DNA from: Microvelia longipes
Taxonomy: Eukaryota > Arthropoda > Insecta > Hemiptera > Veliidae
Direction: 5' to 3'
Assembly: GCA_018340805.1 (NCBI GenBank)
Contig: JACMZG010001870.1
Location: 18,392,630 to 18,456,629, forward strand
DNA length: 64,000 bases
Numbering within the stretch: the stretch's first letter is position 1; every line of letters begins with the position of its first letter. Of the stretch, positions 22,447 through 35,114 are shown in pieces. The position numbers were made by a program, and so were the translations under genes. The notes below the pieces were generated by a model. It was not told the origin of the DNA and searched no databases. It saw nothing but the letters and a program-made list of their open reading frames with translations.

Positions 22447-22992
22447 CTTAGAATAATACTATATATAGAAGGAGCACAGGACCGTAAACACAATTAATTC
22501 CACTGATAACTGACGAAGGAAAGGCGGTTGACTGGTGCAACTAAGTAATGCTCCAACCTGACAACAAAACATTATTTTAAATATTTGTCATAAATATCTA
22601 TTAATGAAGAAAGATCGTAAAGAACAAATATAATAACTTAAAACACCTGCTGAATATTTAATAAACTGGTCTTAGATGGCAAAAAGGGTGGCGGAATACA
22701 AGAATCTACATTTAGTTGACGAGGACTACTTATTATATATAATTTTAATAAATACGTTAAACTACAATTTAAAATGCTTTAAATATTGTAATGCACCGAT
22801 ATTTATATCAGTATTTATGAATAATCAATCATTAATTAATAATAGAACATATAATTCAGCAACCGGAAGTATTGCCAACTTTTTTTTAGAAAATTGTAAT
22901 ATTGTTAGGGTGGCAGCATTACTTAGTTGCACCAGTCAACCGCTTTTCGTGTTATCAGTAGTGCTCCTTCTATATAAAAGTATTATTCTAAG
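22447..22992. mobile_element. MITE with 8 bp target-site duplication
   Basis: A 546 bp non-autonomous element. Terminal inverted repeats start CTTAGAATAATACT on both strands and continue for ~90-115 bp (TATATAGAAGGAGCAC, GGTTGACTGGTGCAAC, TAAGTAATGCT). A ~25 bp insertion lies in the left arm. It is flanked by GTCATAAT at 22439-22446 and 22993-23000. An 8 bp duplication fits hAT, P or Merlin. The duplication matches the hAT preference nTnnnnAn, although the CTTAG terminus is not the usual CA-type hAT end. The 107-codon frame covering its right half is not coding. Confidence 0.88.
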
Positions 22993-23700
22993 GTCATAAT
23001 GGTTTATTAACTATAGTTTTTTCTTGTTCAGAGTGCTCCCTTTTCTCTGCCATCTTTCTGTGACCCTAACCTTTTATAAGCTCATTTTAGTAATAAAAAA
23101 TAATAATTGAATTATTTCTTTATTCTACGTTAATTGTACAGGACGTGCTACAGTGTGACGCCTAAATTATATTCTACAAATACTTCCAACAATCTAGTTC
23201 TAATTAAAGTTAAATAACATTCAACATGTGGTTGTGTTTGTGTCTATACGATTCCAAATGTTTTAATGGGTTTAACAGTTTAAGAGTAGTAATTGTTAAG
23301 GTCATTGGAGAAACCTAATTATTTACTTAATTGTTGTTGTTTTCTTAAAATAACTGACAAGTATAATAGCTATATTCGTTTCCTAATTTACAGAAAAATA
23401 CTTTTTTGGCAATTTGTTAAATAATTGTTTCCCTGTAACAAATGTAACATAATATGTTGACAGTGTAATAATAAATATTATAACTCACAATTCCAATAAA
23501 GAATGCAAACAAAAAGTAATAAACTGGGTTTAGTAAAGAGTGTACAATTTTAGGTACTGTAAGCTAGACAGTACCTAAATAACAAATATAAACAGATTTA
23601 TATTTTCACCGTATTTGCTAGTCTTCTATACGTAAATACTAAATGCTTGATAAGTATAATCCTATATGTATTCTACAAATAGCGGTTAATTTAAATAGAC

Positions 23701-23965
23701 CTGGCACCGCGCCAGAATTATTTTATACTTATAAAGTTTATGGTGTATAAAGTTAATAAATAATAAAACCTGGCTTCAAACACTTTGAGTGGTTGTATTG
23801 TATACCAATTTTTAAAAAAAAATTTCTTAGCAGATCGGGTTAATGACGTTACAACAACCTGGTTTCAATAGGGTTCGTGCCCTCTCAAAGGTTGATTTTT
23901 GTACCAAATAGGTTTTGAAAATATTAATCCGTTCGAAAGACAGCGTGCTTACAGGTCGAGCATGG
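23701..23965 (+). repeat. Family B copy, internally deleted
   Basis: Shows family B order in short form: foldback end GCACCGCGCCAGAATTATTTT, then CTTCAAACACTTTGAGTGGT, then CGGGTTAATGACGTTAC and TTAATCCGTTCGAAAGACAG. The tandem-repeat part is missing. No TA tract follows. Confidence 0.7.
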
Positions 23966-25371
23966 CGAAATCAAAGCCATACCACTCTACATTATTTTAA
24001 TACATTATTCTGAGGTAAGTGGTACTAAATAGAAGTAATGATATTTGTATATTTTTGCATATACTTTTAGCATTCTTGCGAGCGAAGCTTTCCTCCTTTA
24101 CTACAATTATGTGTAGCAAGCAATTTCTTAATTAGTATTTAGAGCTGTATAGCTTTTGGATATAGTACGACCAATACTTTTGAAATAATGGTCAATATGG
24201 CGGACTATTTGAAAACAATTTTTGAAGGAAAATATCGAGTAGTATATTATTTATTAGCTTTTGCAAAGTAGAAAAAGAGAATATTTATATCATCTATAAA
24301 ATTGTCAACTTAACCGATAATTTCAATTGACCGCCAATATGGCGGACCAATATTTATAACATTCTGACGGGAGTTCCTGATGCAACGCTTTACTAGTTAA
24401 TATAACTAAATACATGTCTACTAATTACTAATTAAATAACTGTAAAAGGAAGACATTTGAGTTGTAAATTAAAGCATAAAAAAATAAATAAACAGAAATT
24501 AATTATCTATAAATCCAACATAAATTATAAAATTAAAATAAATATTTCATGCATAAAAAAATAAATGTTAAAAATTAGCATAAAACCAAGAAATAAGTAA
24601 ATTCAATGAGAAATATTCATAAAATTGTTCATATTTTGGAGAACATAAACAAAAGAATGTTTTTATTGAGAAGAACTTTCTTTTTCGTCAACATAATACA
24701 TAAAAAATAATTAAAAATACACTAAAAAAATAAACAGTGACTTAGTGAAAAATAGAATGTAACACAAGAAAAACCTATATTGTTTTGTTTATTTTATATA
24801 ATTAATTTGTATGTGAAATAATGTTTTTAGTTTATTGTTGAAAATACATTTCCTAATTTTAGCTTAAATACAGTTCTTTTTTTGTTACAGTATTTTAGTC
24901 TGAATAAATAAAACAATGCAATGGGAATACGGAATAAAATTTGTAGGTTCGCAATTCTGTATAGAACTAGATTTACTTTATTTTATTCTTCAAATGTACT
25001 ATAAAAATAAGGAAATGTTAATGAATATCCAGAAAATTTGAATGAGTTATAGATCATTATAACAAAATGCGCAAAATTAGAAATGCTAATTATGATTATT
25101 TTTTGAGATAAAGTTATTATTCCGTATAATTATTATTTCATTATAATAAATCTTTAATGCGATATTGTTAATTACAACAATGAAGTTAATGAATAAGTAA
25201 CTAATACAATAAGGCAACGATTTTCATATGCTTTTAATTATATTGTTAGTACAATTAGATTACATAATTTGGCTTTGCTATCTCCTGTAATGGAAGAAGG
25301 AACCATTTTAATTTAAAATTTTGACATTCACTTCTTTTTTAAAAGTCCACATTTCTACACATGCATGCAGA
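23966..25371. other. AT-rich stretch, no gene seen
   Basis: Two short matching strings lie near 24195 (ATATGGCGGACTATTTGAAA) and 24340 (ATATGGCGGACCAATATTTA). Otherwise nothing was recognised. Confidence 0.5.
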
Positions 25372-25462
25372 TAAAAAATCGGGTACATGGTATCTCGGCA
25401 TTTTTCCTCACAACTTCGGACTCGTTTCGATCGTCTTCAGAAAAGTATAACTATCCAAATAG
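25372..25462 (+). repeat. Family A fragment (5' end)
   Basis: Starts TAAAAAATCGGGTACATGG and includes TCCTCACAACTTCGGACTCG and TTTCGATCGTC. It breaks off at the left arm of the adjacent inverted-repeat element. Confidence 0.65.
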
Positions 25463-26124
25463 TCCAAGAGCCGGACCTAAAAAAGGTGTCTCTTTTTGTA
25501 CTACTTCAAACCAAATTTTTCTGAAAATATAATTTAAATTGTGAAGAAAAAACATAGTCTGCTTATCCAGAGTTGAGCCCTTCATATGATTGCGCATGCT
25601 CAAATTTAATAAAATCGCATAAATTTCAGTTTTCTTGAAATAAGTGGTTCCCTGTGGATCGTGTGCAAAACACGAACAGAACATATTTTTAAAGCCGAAT
25701 AAACCCCAATAAAGCGAGTGTTCAATAATCTCTTTTATAATACCAAAAAATTCATGCTAAGTCTGCGAATTTCTTTGAAAAAAAACGTTGACTTTTTGTG
25801 AATTTTTTTGCCATTTAACAAATATCATAACTTTAGTTTTAGTTATCTAATTTTGATGAAAAACTCTCATTTTATAGAAACATTTACCAGCTTTAAAAAA
25901 ATGTTCTCTTCGTGCTTTGCTCACGACCCACAGGGGAACCACTTATTGCAAGAAAACTGGAATTTGTGCGACTTTCTAATATTTTGAGTGAGCGCATTCA
26001 TATGAAGGGCTCCACTCTGGATAGGCAGACTATGCTTTTCCTCCATTATTAAAAGTGTATTTTTAGAAAAATTAAGTTTGAAGTAGTACAAAATGAATCA
26101 CATTTTTTAGGCCTGACTCTTGAA
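25463..26124. mobile_element. Inverted-repeat (foldback-like) element, ~240 bp arms
   Basis: Arms 25463-25702 and 25884-26124 are inverted copies, roughly three-quarters identical, separated by 181 bp. Matching blocks include TTTTGTACTACTTCAAAC, ATAGTCTGCTTATCCAGAG (left) against ATAGTCTGCCTATCCAGAG (right, complement), GCCCTTCATATGA and AATAAGTGGTTCCC. The left arm has an open minus-strand frame of 77 codons and the right arm has the equivalent frame broken, so an ancestral coding origin is possible but unproven. It could be a MITE or two copies of one repeat in opposite orientation. Confidence 0.75.
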
Positions 26125-26407
26125 CTAAAAGCCTATGGTATATAAGTATTACTATGGTCTCACTGGGCTCGATCTCAGGATATCTAGGGTATTATAGTAA
26201 TACAGTAAAAAAAAATAATTAAAATAAAAAAGGTTCATTCCACTTATTTCTATTACATATTTTTTACAGTAGATATGCTACTGTATTTAGCTTATAATTA
26301 TATTAGCTATTGTATAGTTATATAGTACACAGTATCTTATTATATAAGCTACTGCATTCGCTTATAAATCTTATATACAGTAGGTATCATTTCATCAAAT
26401 GAATGAT

Positions 26408-26495
26408 AATATAATATATATTATTAATATATATATATATATATATAATATATATATATATATTATATATATATATATATAATATATATATATAC
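26408..26495. repeat. (TA)n microsatellite, interrupted
   Basis: TA runs broken by phase-slip TATTA and ATAAT junctions. Confidence 0.9.
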
Positions 26496-28841
26496 ATGCT
26501 ATGAGAAAAACAATATTCAAGATCTTTTGAAAACTGTTTTAAACCATAATAAGATAATAATAATAAACTTTATTACCGTACAATATTACATCTTTCTTAA
26601 CAAGAAAGATGAATCATACGTTTCTAAATTTACCATATTTTTTGGTAACTGTCACTATATATAGAAATTTTGTAACAGAAAAAGTTAAATTAGAGCATAT
26701 TATAATGTTGACTGTTTTGAAAAATCCACTATATCCGTTAATATTTTTTCACCTATGTCTTTTTGAGACACGTTATAGAGTTAAATAACATTAGGAAGGA
26801 GCATTTTTTACAAAATTTTATAATGAAAGCTTGGTCTAAAAAATATTCTATTAATGGTAATATTGGCATAAAATTTCTAAGGATTTGTCGTAATTTCAAA
26901 ACAGTCAACATTGCTGTGCGATCTGATATAACTGTTCAAAGTTACCAAAAGTGAGTCATAAAAACAAATAATAGTAAATTTGAACACCCCTGAGTCCTCA
27001 TACTAAACTAGAGACTAATTTTCGAAAATCTTAGGACGATTTTCCCATATTTTTATGAATTTAATAATGTAAGCGCATCTGCAATATTCCACTAACTATT
27101 CCAACATTATATATATTATCTGCAGTAAACGTATATCTAGTATCCTAGGTTTCTAAAAGGATATCCATACAAAATTATGCTACAAGGTAGCAAAAAAACA
27201 TTGGTCACTCCATAACTAGCATCAAGTTGAGCCTCACCAGGTAATTTCCAAAGCCTTCATAGCCTTCAGCTAGGGACCTAATTTATAAACTCGTCTGATT
27301 AATATTGTGGTTTTGTTCTAAAAACCACCTTTGCCTAGTTTCTCTTAATTTTGTTGAATGCTTTGATTAAAAAATGTAATATTATAAATTTTTGAAAAGT
27401 CATAAAAACAGGAAATCCATGTACGTTTAAACCAAATCATTTGATTTAATAAATTTTAGAGCAAACTCAATTCATTTTCAAGATTATACCAAATCGGTAT
27501 CGAGAACAAATCCATAAGCCTTGTATCCATTTATCAATATTACTGCGGAATTCTACAAGTAAAATCACATGTCGTCATCAAATTGTTTTGTCAAACATGT
27601 ACAACGAATTCTATCAAAGTAAAGACTATATGCTCTTTCACTTCTGAAAAAGTTAACATAATCTTATTCATAGATCTCCTAAAGTAAACGGTGAAAGGTT
27701 ACTACTATAGAGAAAGTGTAATATTTAACTAGACTATAATTACTTTATACAAGGGACAGCGATCTCGAAGATATAAACAATAGAAAATCGCAGACAATTT
27801 ACGCAAAAGCTAAACGTATATACGTACATATGATCTCGATTATGTAGCGTATTGTATATAGGTACATAATCAAGTTAAAACAAGATTCCTCTTTTGGAAA
27901 TCTTATGCAGAGCACAATTTATTCTGCACCACACCTAATAAGGAGATAGTAACGGACTAGTTAAAAAATTAGATTAACACTTTAATCATATAAGAGTAGT
28001 AAGAAAGCATTAATTTGAATTGTTGCAATGTGTAATTTTAAAAGCTTAAGGTAGGTAATGGTTAGTTAAGATAAGGTTCGTTATGAGGAGGTTTGTCAAA
28101 GAGAAACTAATATTAAATAATAACAGTTTCTTTAAAGAAAATAGAATTATTGTAATTATCCAACTATTCAAGATTAGTTGCAATATAATAAAATTATATT
28201 ATGGTTTTTTAATAAGCCAGGATAGTTCTATCCGGTTAGCAAATTTTTATCATGAATTTTTAATTAGGTTTGATTTTTTTTCATAAAATGTTATTCCGTG
28301 GGATGAAGTTCTGTGTCTTACGGTAGCAAGTCCTTGTTCAGATTTTGCCTGTACCTTGTAGCGAATTTTTATTAAAAAATAATGGAATTGAGAGAGGGAT
28401 TGGGGGCCTCCTGATTTCTAAAATATATTATATTTTATATTTCAAAATATAGGTCAAAGATAAATATTTTATATATTTATAAATATATTGAACTCCTAAA
28501 ACTATCCCGTCTTTAATTGTTGTAGGGACTAATACCTTTGTACAGATGCTCATCACGTATTGTGGATGAACCATCCAAATTATGTAATAATAAATGCTGC
28601 TGGATTGGAAACTACATCCTCCAATTTCCACCTCCACCTCATTTTTTACTCTTCCTTAAAAATCTAACAGTACGCATTGTACATCTCGTAACAACATAAG
28701 CGGACCACGGTTATCGCGGCAGCAAACAAATTTCTAAGGCCTAATATAACTTTAACATTACTAGTTAATAGTACCAAAAAGAAGAAAAGGTTAGTTCAGT
28801 TTTGAAGAAGACAGAGTTTTCATCTATATTGTACTATATCC
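26496..28841. other. AT-rich stretch, no gene seen
   Basis: The segment AATAATAATAAACTTTATTA near 26550 resembles the 3' end of many non-LTR elements but has no coding support. A small dyad (TCTTTCTTAACAAGAAAGA) lies at 26592-26610. No gene recognised. Confidence 0.45.
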
Positions 28842-28875
28842 CTGAAGCTGCCTCCCACAGTGGAAGCGAAACGTC
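28842..28875 (+). other. Hammerhead-like motif (weak candidate)
   Basis: CTGAAG, then an imperfect stem GCTGCC ... GGAAGC closed by a 9 nt loop, then CGAAACGTC. The layout CUGAnGA-stem-GAAAC is the conserved core of hammerhead ribozymes and of the pseudo-hammerheads in Penelope-like elements. The last A of CUGAnGA is not met here. The ~80 bp after it stays open (SDPSSTLTRSPQEVH), so an element 3' end is possible. Confidence 0.2.
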
Positions 28876-29597
28876 GGATCCATCATCTACATTGACGCGG
28901 TCACCACAGGAAGTGCATAATCTTCATTGGACACAAAGTTTGATAAATTCTTAATCTTTTCGACTAAAATATATGCTCAAAGCCATAATATTGCATTCTT
29001 TACAGTATCTCTGAATTATGGATTATTTTCTGAATCATAATTCTACGAATCATCTTTTCTAAAAAGAAAATATGTTTTAGAATTCATCCTAATCTGTACA
29101 AAGTGGAACGCTATCATGCCCAGCCATACGTAAAATAATGGTAGTTACCCTGAGAAAAGACGCAATGATCCCAACTTTAACATCATTTCATGCCATTAGT
29201 TAGACCAGTCATCCGATATTTTAATGTTCAACTATAATACAAAAATATTTTTTAATAATTATCAAAAACTGTTGTATATATTAGTGATAACTGTTTTACA
29301 CCTTTATATCAACTCCTAAATGTTTTAATCTTATATTATTTAATGCAATAGCTTTACTCCCATTTAATTTTAATAATGCTTGATTTTAATTTTAAATTAA
29401 AACCTATTCAATATTGAGGAAACGGCTATCGTCGATATATTTGGTGACATCTTTAATCTAGGGTTAAAGATAAGGAGATGTAACTCTTCTTTTGATCAGC
29501 ATTTCAAATACTATCTTGTGCCAAGTTTTAGCCGAGCAATTATGAGGATGAATTTTGCAGAGACCTTTGTTAACATATACTATTTTTTTAATTTTTG
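28876..29597. other. AT-rich stretch, no gene seen
   Basis: No gene, RNA or repeat family recognised beyond the possible element tail at 28876-28955. Confidence 0.45.
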
Positions 29598-29790
29598 CTG
29601 ACACCATTTAGGTTAATGGAGTCAAAACCAATTTTTAAAAACAAAAACCTGATTTTAATGCTGACCCTCTTCTCATTAAGGTTATTTTGTATTTTTTCAA
29701 GGCGAGGGACCTCTAAAACGGATTTTGATACAGTCCTGAGTCCAACTCCCGCCATTTCACCCAAAGTTTTTCCAAAAGCAATTTGCTGAA
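29598..29790 (+). repeat. Family B fragment: GACGTCAC-type and tRNA-like modules without a TA tract
   Basis: Carries GCTGACACC..TTAGGTTAATGGAGTC (decayed first module), followed ~100 bp later by GAGGGACCTCTAAAACGGAT and GAGTCCAACTCCCGCCAT (second module). The order is the same as at 39430-39845 but nothing like (TA)n lies between them. Confidence 0.6.
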
Positions 29791-31147
29791 ACTAGTAAAA
29801 GCGTTTGAAGGGGTGTCTTTGTGTATCCTTTCTGTTTCTGCTGTATTCCTTTTCCGTCAATTTTTGTTCCAACTGGACCAGCTGCTTGGCGAACTCATAA
29901 GACCCACAGACGCATGTATCCGAGTAAACATAAAAACAATTTTCGTTTCATGGGATGTGTTGTGCTAATCCATTGAAAAGATAATTCCTATTTTACTATA
30001 GCGAATGTCTAGAATTTATTAGCAATCGAGGCTAATTTTTGTAAATTGTAAATTTTTGTAAATTTTCGATTATATTTTTCCTTCATCACAAGAAACAAGG
30101 AAGTAAAATACATTGAATTAGATTATGATGAAAAAAGCTCAAATCAGATAATCTTATTGTTTCAAACTGAAGACGAGTTATCTGCAATCCAAGGCCCCAA
30201 GGGCTAATATAGAATCAAATATCATGAATGAAATTTATTTAAACCTCGTGTAAAGAAACAATGCCAATTATTTTATTTGTTAAATTCTAAATATCCTTGA
30301 AGTTTTTAACTCTATAATATCTTAATAAAATTATGTCATCAACATTTTATCAGACGTACATATGTTTTATAATCAGATGAACTAATTCTCACACAAAAAA
30401 ATCTCTTCTATACCAAAAGTAAAACATTAAGTGACAATAAAATTGTGTTATAATCAGTAAGAGAATACACATTTGACTATTTAAGAAACACTTTATCATT
30501 CCTTCATATAAGTTACAACAATACTGAGTATAAATAAATCCTATAATGGAAATTTTAATGAATGGTTCCTATATTGTTGAGTTAATATTTTAGTTAAATC
30601 TTTTAACTTAAAACTTTTGGCGCTTTTAAAAGACAAAATAACAGATGTACACATTCAAATGGCAACCCTCTTAATATTAACCAAAACATCCATTACGTAC
30701 ATTCAAAAATCGTCTATTTTACTTCATTCTTAGATTAGAATATTTAGTGGTACACCCAAAGTGGAACTAAATATTAAACTAAAGTATTCCATAACCCAGT
30801 ACAATATCCCAGGATTCATTTGATATCAAACGGTTTAAAATGTAAATGTTTGGAAGGATGGATTTTGGCATCTTATTCAAGATGGTAAAAAGGATTGGTA
30901 AAAAGATTAATCTATATCAATGAATTGGATATATTTAATCTTAGTTAAGATTAATTTTGAAATATCAAAGCCTAATAAGAGAAGTGAAAGCAAAACTTAA
31001 ATTCAATCAAGATATTATCTAATACTTTCATTAATGACAGAAATAGAAGCATTATATTATATTAGTGCCCTTGGCATAAATCTATAATCATAAGTCGTAA
31101 GATTGCAAACGTATTTGCCTTTCTATGTTTTTAGAGAAACCTCTTAT
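29791..31147. other. AT-rich stretch, no gene seen
   Basis: No gene, RNA or repeat family recognised. Confidence 0.5.
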
Positions 31148-31770
31148 ACTACGGTATATAAGAAAAGTATTGTGTTTGCGAAAAATATCCTAAGCCGGGA
31201 TTTTATCTAAAGCATCTGTTTCAGATGTGTTTAAGACCTCCTGAGTAGTTTTTACAAAGTTGTCAGACTGTATGTGTCAGTTAGCATTGTAGTTCCCAGA
31301 GTGTTTATGCTTGAGAGTTGAAATTTACTAAAATAATTAATGTTTAGGCCTATGTTAGCAGTATCGGGATGGATGGTTGACCCCTGGAAGTAAAACGAAT
31401 GTATTTGCTAATGTTTGTGGCTGAGAACGAGCGAAGCGAGTCCGAGTATGTTCTGCGATATAATATATTCTGAGGAATATTTTAATGGAGAGAAAAATTT
31501 TCAAATCATCAGCAAATAATAAAAATCTTACATTATCTGGTAAACTCAAAATTAAGTCATTAATAAAAATTAAAAATAACACAGGTCCCAAATGGGAGCC
31601 TTGTGGTACTCCACTAGTTACAGAGAAAGCATAAGATAATACAGATTTTAATTTAACAATAGATTTTACCGGACGAGCGACGGTAGATCAAAGTAGTGAG
31701 GATGAGCGTAGCGAATCCGATCTGATAAGGAAAAGTTTTGAAGTTACCCGTATCCGACTTACTTTATTTT
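31148..31770 (-). repeat. Family A copy interrupted by a non-LTR RT fragment
   Basis: Both ends of family A are present on the minus strand: near 31770 GTCGGATACGGGTAAC and GATTCGCTACGCTCATCC, and near 31150 the TATACTACGG..TATA end. Part of the middle is deleted. The family A string TATATTCTGAGGACGAGCG is split at about 31472/31671 by reverse-transcriptase sequence, which is listed separately. Confidence 0.75.
31472..31671 (-). pseudogene. Non-LTR reverse transcriptase fragment (both ends missing)
   Basis: About 65 codons, open throughout. They contain FSVTSGVPQGSHLGPVLFLI (RT block 4 region) and LLFADDLKIF, where the FADD box holds the catalytic Asp pair. The PQGSxLGP signature places it among LINEs of the Jockey/CR1/I type, not LTR elements. 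Both the upstream fingers and the downstream thumb and 3' end are absent, which normal target-primed insertion does not produce. It sits inside a family A copy with at most a GGA overlap at the junction. Confidence 0.85.
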
Positions 31771-32600
31771 TATTGATGTGGACTAGGAACAGTTATTCAA
31801 ATATTACTTTAACCAGAGTGCACGAGAATAAGACAAAGAAATTCTATGCATAGTAACCCTTTAAATGTCTACATTTGTGAGTTCTAAAAGGACATTGCTC
31901 TAAACATACCCTTTAACATTAGTTACTATCAATCTATTCGTGGGTAGACCAATAAGAAATGATATCACATCCATTACATAAGAGACATAAAGGATTTTAA
32001 AGTATCTTCATTATGTCAGTTGACTCATTATCATTCATAAAGCTTTATGGGAGGTTAATTTTAATGGAAAATTAAAAATGAGTTCTAGACATGACTTTAA
32101 TCTAGTGAAAGAATGTTGTAATATAAATATTATTTATCATCATTTAAGAAAGAACATGAATTATGAAACAGTAACTTAAAATTATAAATTATATGCATAA
32201 GAATGTTGTTTATTTATTTTTAAGGTAAGAATAAGGAAAACTGCTTTATCATCACATCTATCTTAAAGATCTATTAACGTTAACGTGAAATAACCAGTAC
32301 CATTAACCATTAAAAATTAACTAAAAAAATTCAACTCTGGAGGAGTTCTAAGTTAAATTACGTGCTGCTGTAGTAACAAAACTTAGTCCAATAAAAATTG
32401 CCAATTCCTCCAGAACAAATTAGTAGATTAATATTATTGCTACAATTACAAAGCTTAATATAATACCTCATGCTATATGTATAGCAAAAAGTGGTAGTAG
32501 CGTAACCACATTTAGCGAATTTTCAAAAAAATAAATTAATGAGGTTAGGGTCATGGATAGGGGTGGTGGTTTTTAGCGAAAGAAGGTACTCACTGAACAA

Positions 32601-32604
<4 letters not shown>
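31771..32604. other. AT-rich stretch, no gene seen
   Basis: A short inverted pair around 32337-32412 (TCTGGAGGAGTT and AATTCCTCCAGA) is the only local structure seen. Confidence 0.5.
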
Positions 32605-32636
<32 letters not shown>

Positions 32637-32668
32637 ATATATAATATATATATATATAATATATATAA

Positions 32669-32700
<32 letters not shown>

Positions 32701-32702
32701 AT
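32605..32702. repeat. (TA)n microsatellite, interrupted
   Basis: TA runs with repeated ATAATATA phase slips and one ACATA interruption. Confidence 0.93.
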
Positions 32703-35098
32703 TCCTACTTGCCTCATCATGCCTATAAATTTGATTATACTTTTAACAACTATAACTATTTTAAAAGTTAAATTATTTTAAAAAGGGTTTTTTTAGAAGG
32801 AATGTTTTGATAAAATATTAAAGTAAAAATAATAAAAAAGGACAAAAATATAATTCAATAAAACAGATGGAGGTTTCATCAATAAATTTTATCGGGCAAT
32901 ATATCTCTAGCATCTCTAAATTTTAACAGTATATACCTCTATTTCTGGGTAAATAAAGAAGAACATTTGTTTCCAATGAACCCAAAACAATCTCAATGAT
33001 TAATGATTGAGAGGATAATATATAAAGTTGAAGTTATTTATGTCCTCTGCACCTTAATTTTTTTTATTTAGTAATTTATGTTTTTTTTTAAAATCAGGTT
33101 TTAATACTATTCAATTTCTAGTGCAATAAAACAGTCAAATTATATTTGGTATTTTGATAAATGGATATAGGGAGAATATAGTTGAAAAATAAAACTAAGC
33201 TCAATTGTTGTTAAAGCTTTGTATTCAAGTGATAGTACACTTAAGCCAAAATTTTAGTAAATTTTTATTGCAAGATGACGCTTTTATAAGTCTGTTTGTA
33301 AACCGAAGTGAAGAGAGGGTGGGAGGGGGGTATAATGCTTGGCCTTTTTTATGAACTTTACCTAAAATTTAAGTTTTAAACTACATTAGTCACGCTGTAT
33401 AGTCACTTCCGCTTATTTTGAAAGTAGTCTTAAGAGTTTTACATTGTTTCAACACTTCATTTGCCCCATTATACCTCTAGTGAGTAGATGCAAATATTCT
33501 GATATAAACTATGCTATGTAACAACTCTTTGTGGTCTCAATCTATTCCTAAAGCACATACGACAGAAGAGTATCCATATCATGCGATGTCTCCCAAGTGC
33601 TGGTTGCATTTCAAGCTAGCATCTAAGAACTTGTATATTTAGCAAGGCTGAACTCAAGTGAGCCCTTCAAGTTTAAGACCGCTAACATTAAACCTCAATA
33701 GAACCAGCTCTACACTTAATTTGTGGGAAAGGAAACATCAGTTGGCCTACTATTTGCCGTGAAACCAAGTGACCTAACTGAGATTTCGACCTGGGCTACC
33801 TTGAGACAAGAGGTATTTCCTGGTGAATTTGTAAAGGCTTAACGTTCAAATCAACTGAGCTTATACATTGCTTTTAATCGCTTCTTATCATAAAAAGATT
33901 CCAAAAATTGAAAAGAAAATTAGTGAACTTGTTGCTAGTTCTATGAGAGATTTTTTTTAGATTTTGGACAAAATTCAATATAGGGTCTCAAAACGTGGCC
34001 AATTTAAATTTTCGGAAATTCACGATTTTTTTAGAATTATTTTTTTCTAAATTATTTCTAGTGCTAGGTTATAGTGTTTTAAAATTAAAAACATATATTA
34101 ACAAAGCGGTCCAAAAGATACTGTAGATTATAGTAAGCCGCGCAACAATCCACGGTTTATGATTTTTTTATGAGACAAAGAAGCCCGGTTCCGTAACATT
34201 TCTAAACGTTTGGCAGCTTTTTTATTAAATTAATAGAAATGGATGATATATCAATTTATGTAAATTTTACACGTATTTTAGTGAGAAATTCTTAAAAAAG
34301 TAGACAAATCTAAATAAATACAAAAGCTTGCTGACAAGTTTTACTGAATAAAACTTGTCATGAAGACCCATTTTTGGTGGCATCTAAAATGTTAAATACA
34401 TTAGTTCATTAGTTGTAAAAGACCTTCAGAAGTATTTCCTTGGCATAGATCGTATTTATGAATAAAAGTCATAAATAAAAACGTCAGCTCTCTACGTCTC
34501 GCTAGACTATCAGACTGCGATATGGGTTAGTAACACTTCCTAATTTTATTTATTTAAAAATAAGATTATTATTATCTAATCTTTATTGCCTAGAATATTT
34601 CAAGAATGCATTTAAACATTATCAGTGCATATTTGTATCCTAGTGACTCATGTACTCAGTTTCTTCGAATTTGTTTATTTAAAACTATTTTAACGCTAAT
34701 TTAAACTATAAAATCAATAAAAATAATTTAGATAAGTTTGTATGAGATCATTGTTTGTTTTAAATTGAAAATTTAGTTTCAAAATATAATTTATACAAAG
34801 ATGATATCATCGGATAAGAATTTTATGTGTAGGGTTTACAAGTTTATCTAATCGAAAAAATTAGACATAACCTATATCTATAATTTAATCATTTCCAACT
34901 ACATCAATTCTACATTTTGGAGCTATCATTTCACGGAAATCAGGCTATAGATAAACTTCGTTCTTCCTCAAAATAAACAAACAACAAACAAACCAATATT
35001 AAGTAAATAATAACTCATGATTTGAATTGACTAAAACAGCTATTCAATGCCTAGGGTAAAGTAATATATAAACCAAGTAGGGAAACAATGCGATTTCT
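32703..35098. other. AT-rich stretch, no gene seen
   Basis: A less AT-rich patch at 33530-33850 holds AGATTTCGACCTGGGCTACC, which on the minus strand resembles a box B. No second copy is present in the window, so I do not call a SINE. Confidence 0.4.
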
Positions 35099-35114
35099 AT
35101 CAGACCTGGCATGT
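35099..35114. repeat. Target-site duplication, left (16 bp)
   Basis: ATCAGACCTGGCATGT recurs exactly at 35931-35946, on the far side of the non-LTR element. Confidence 0.92.

Noticed and set aside
22676..22999. 107-codon frame
   Set aside because: It lies wholly inside the right part of the MITE at 22447-22992, including its terminal inverted repeat, and shows no domain.
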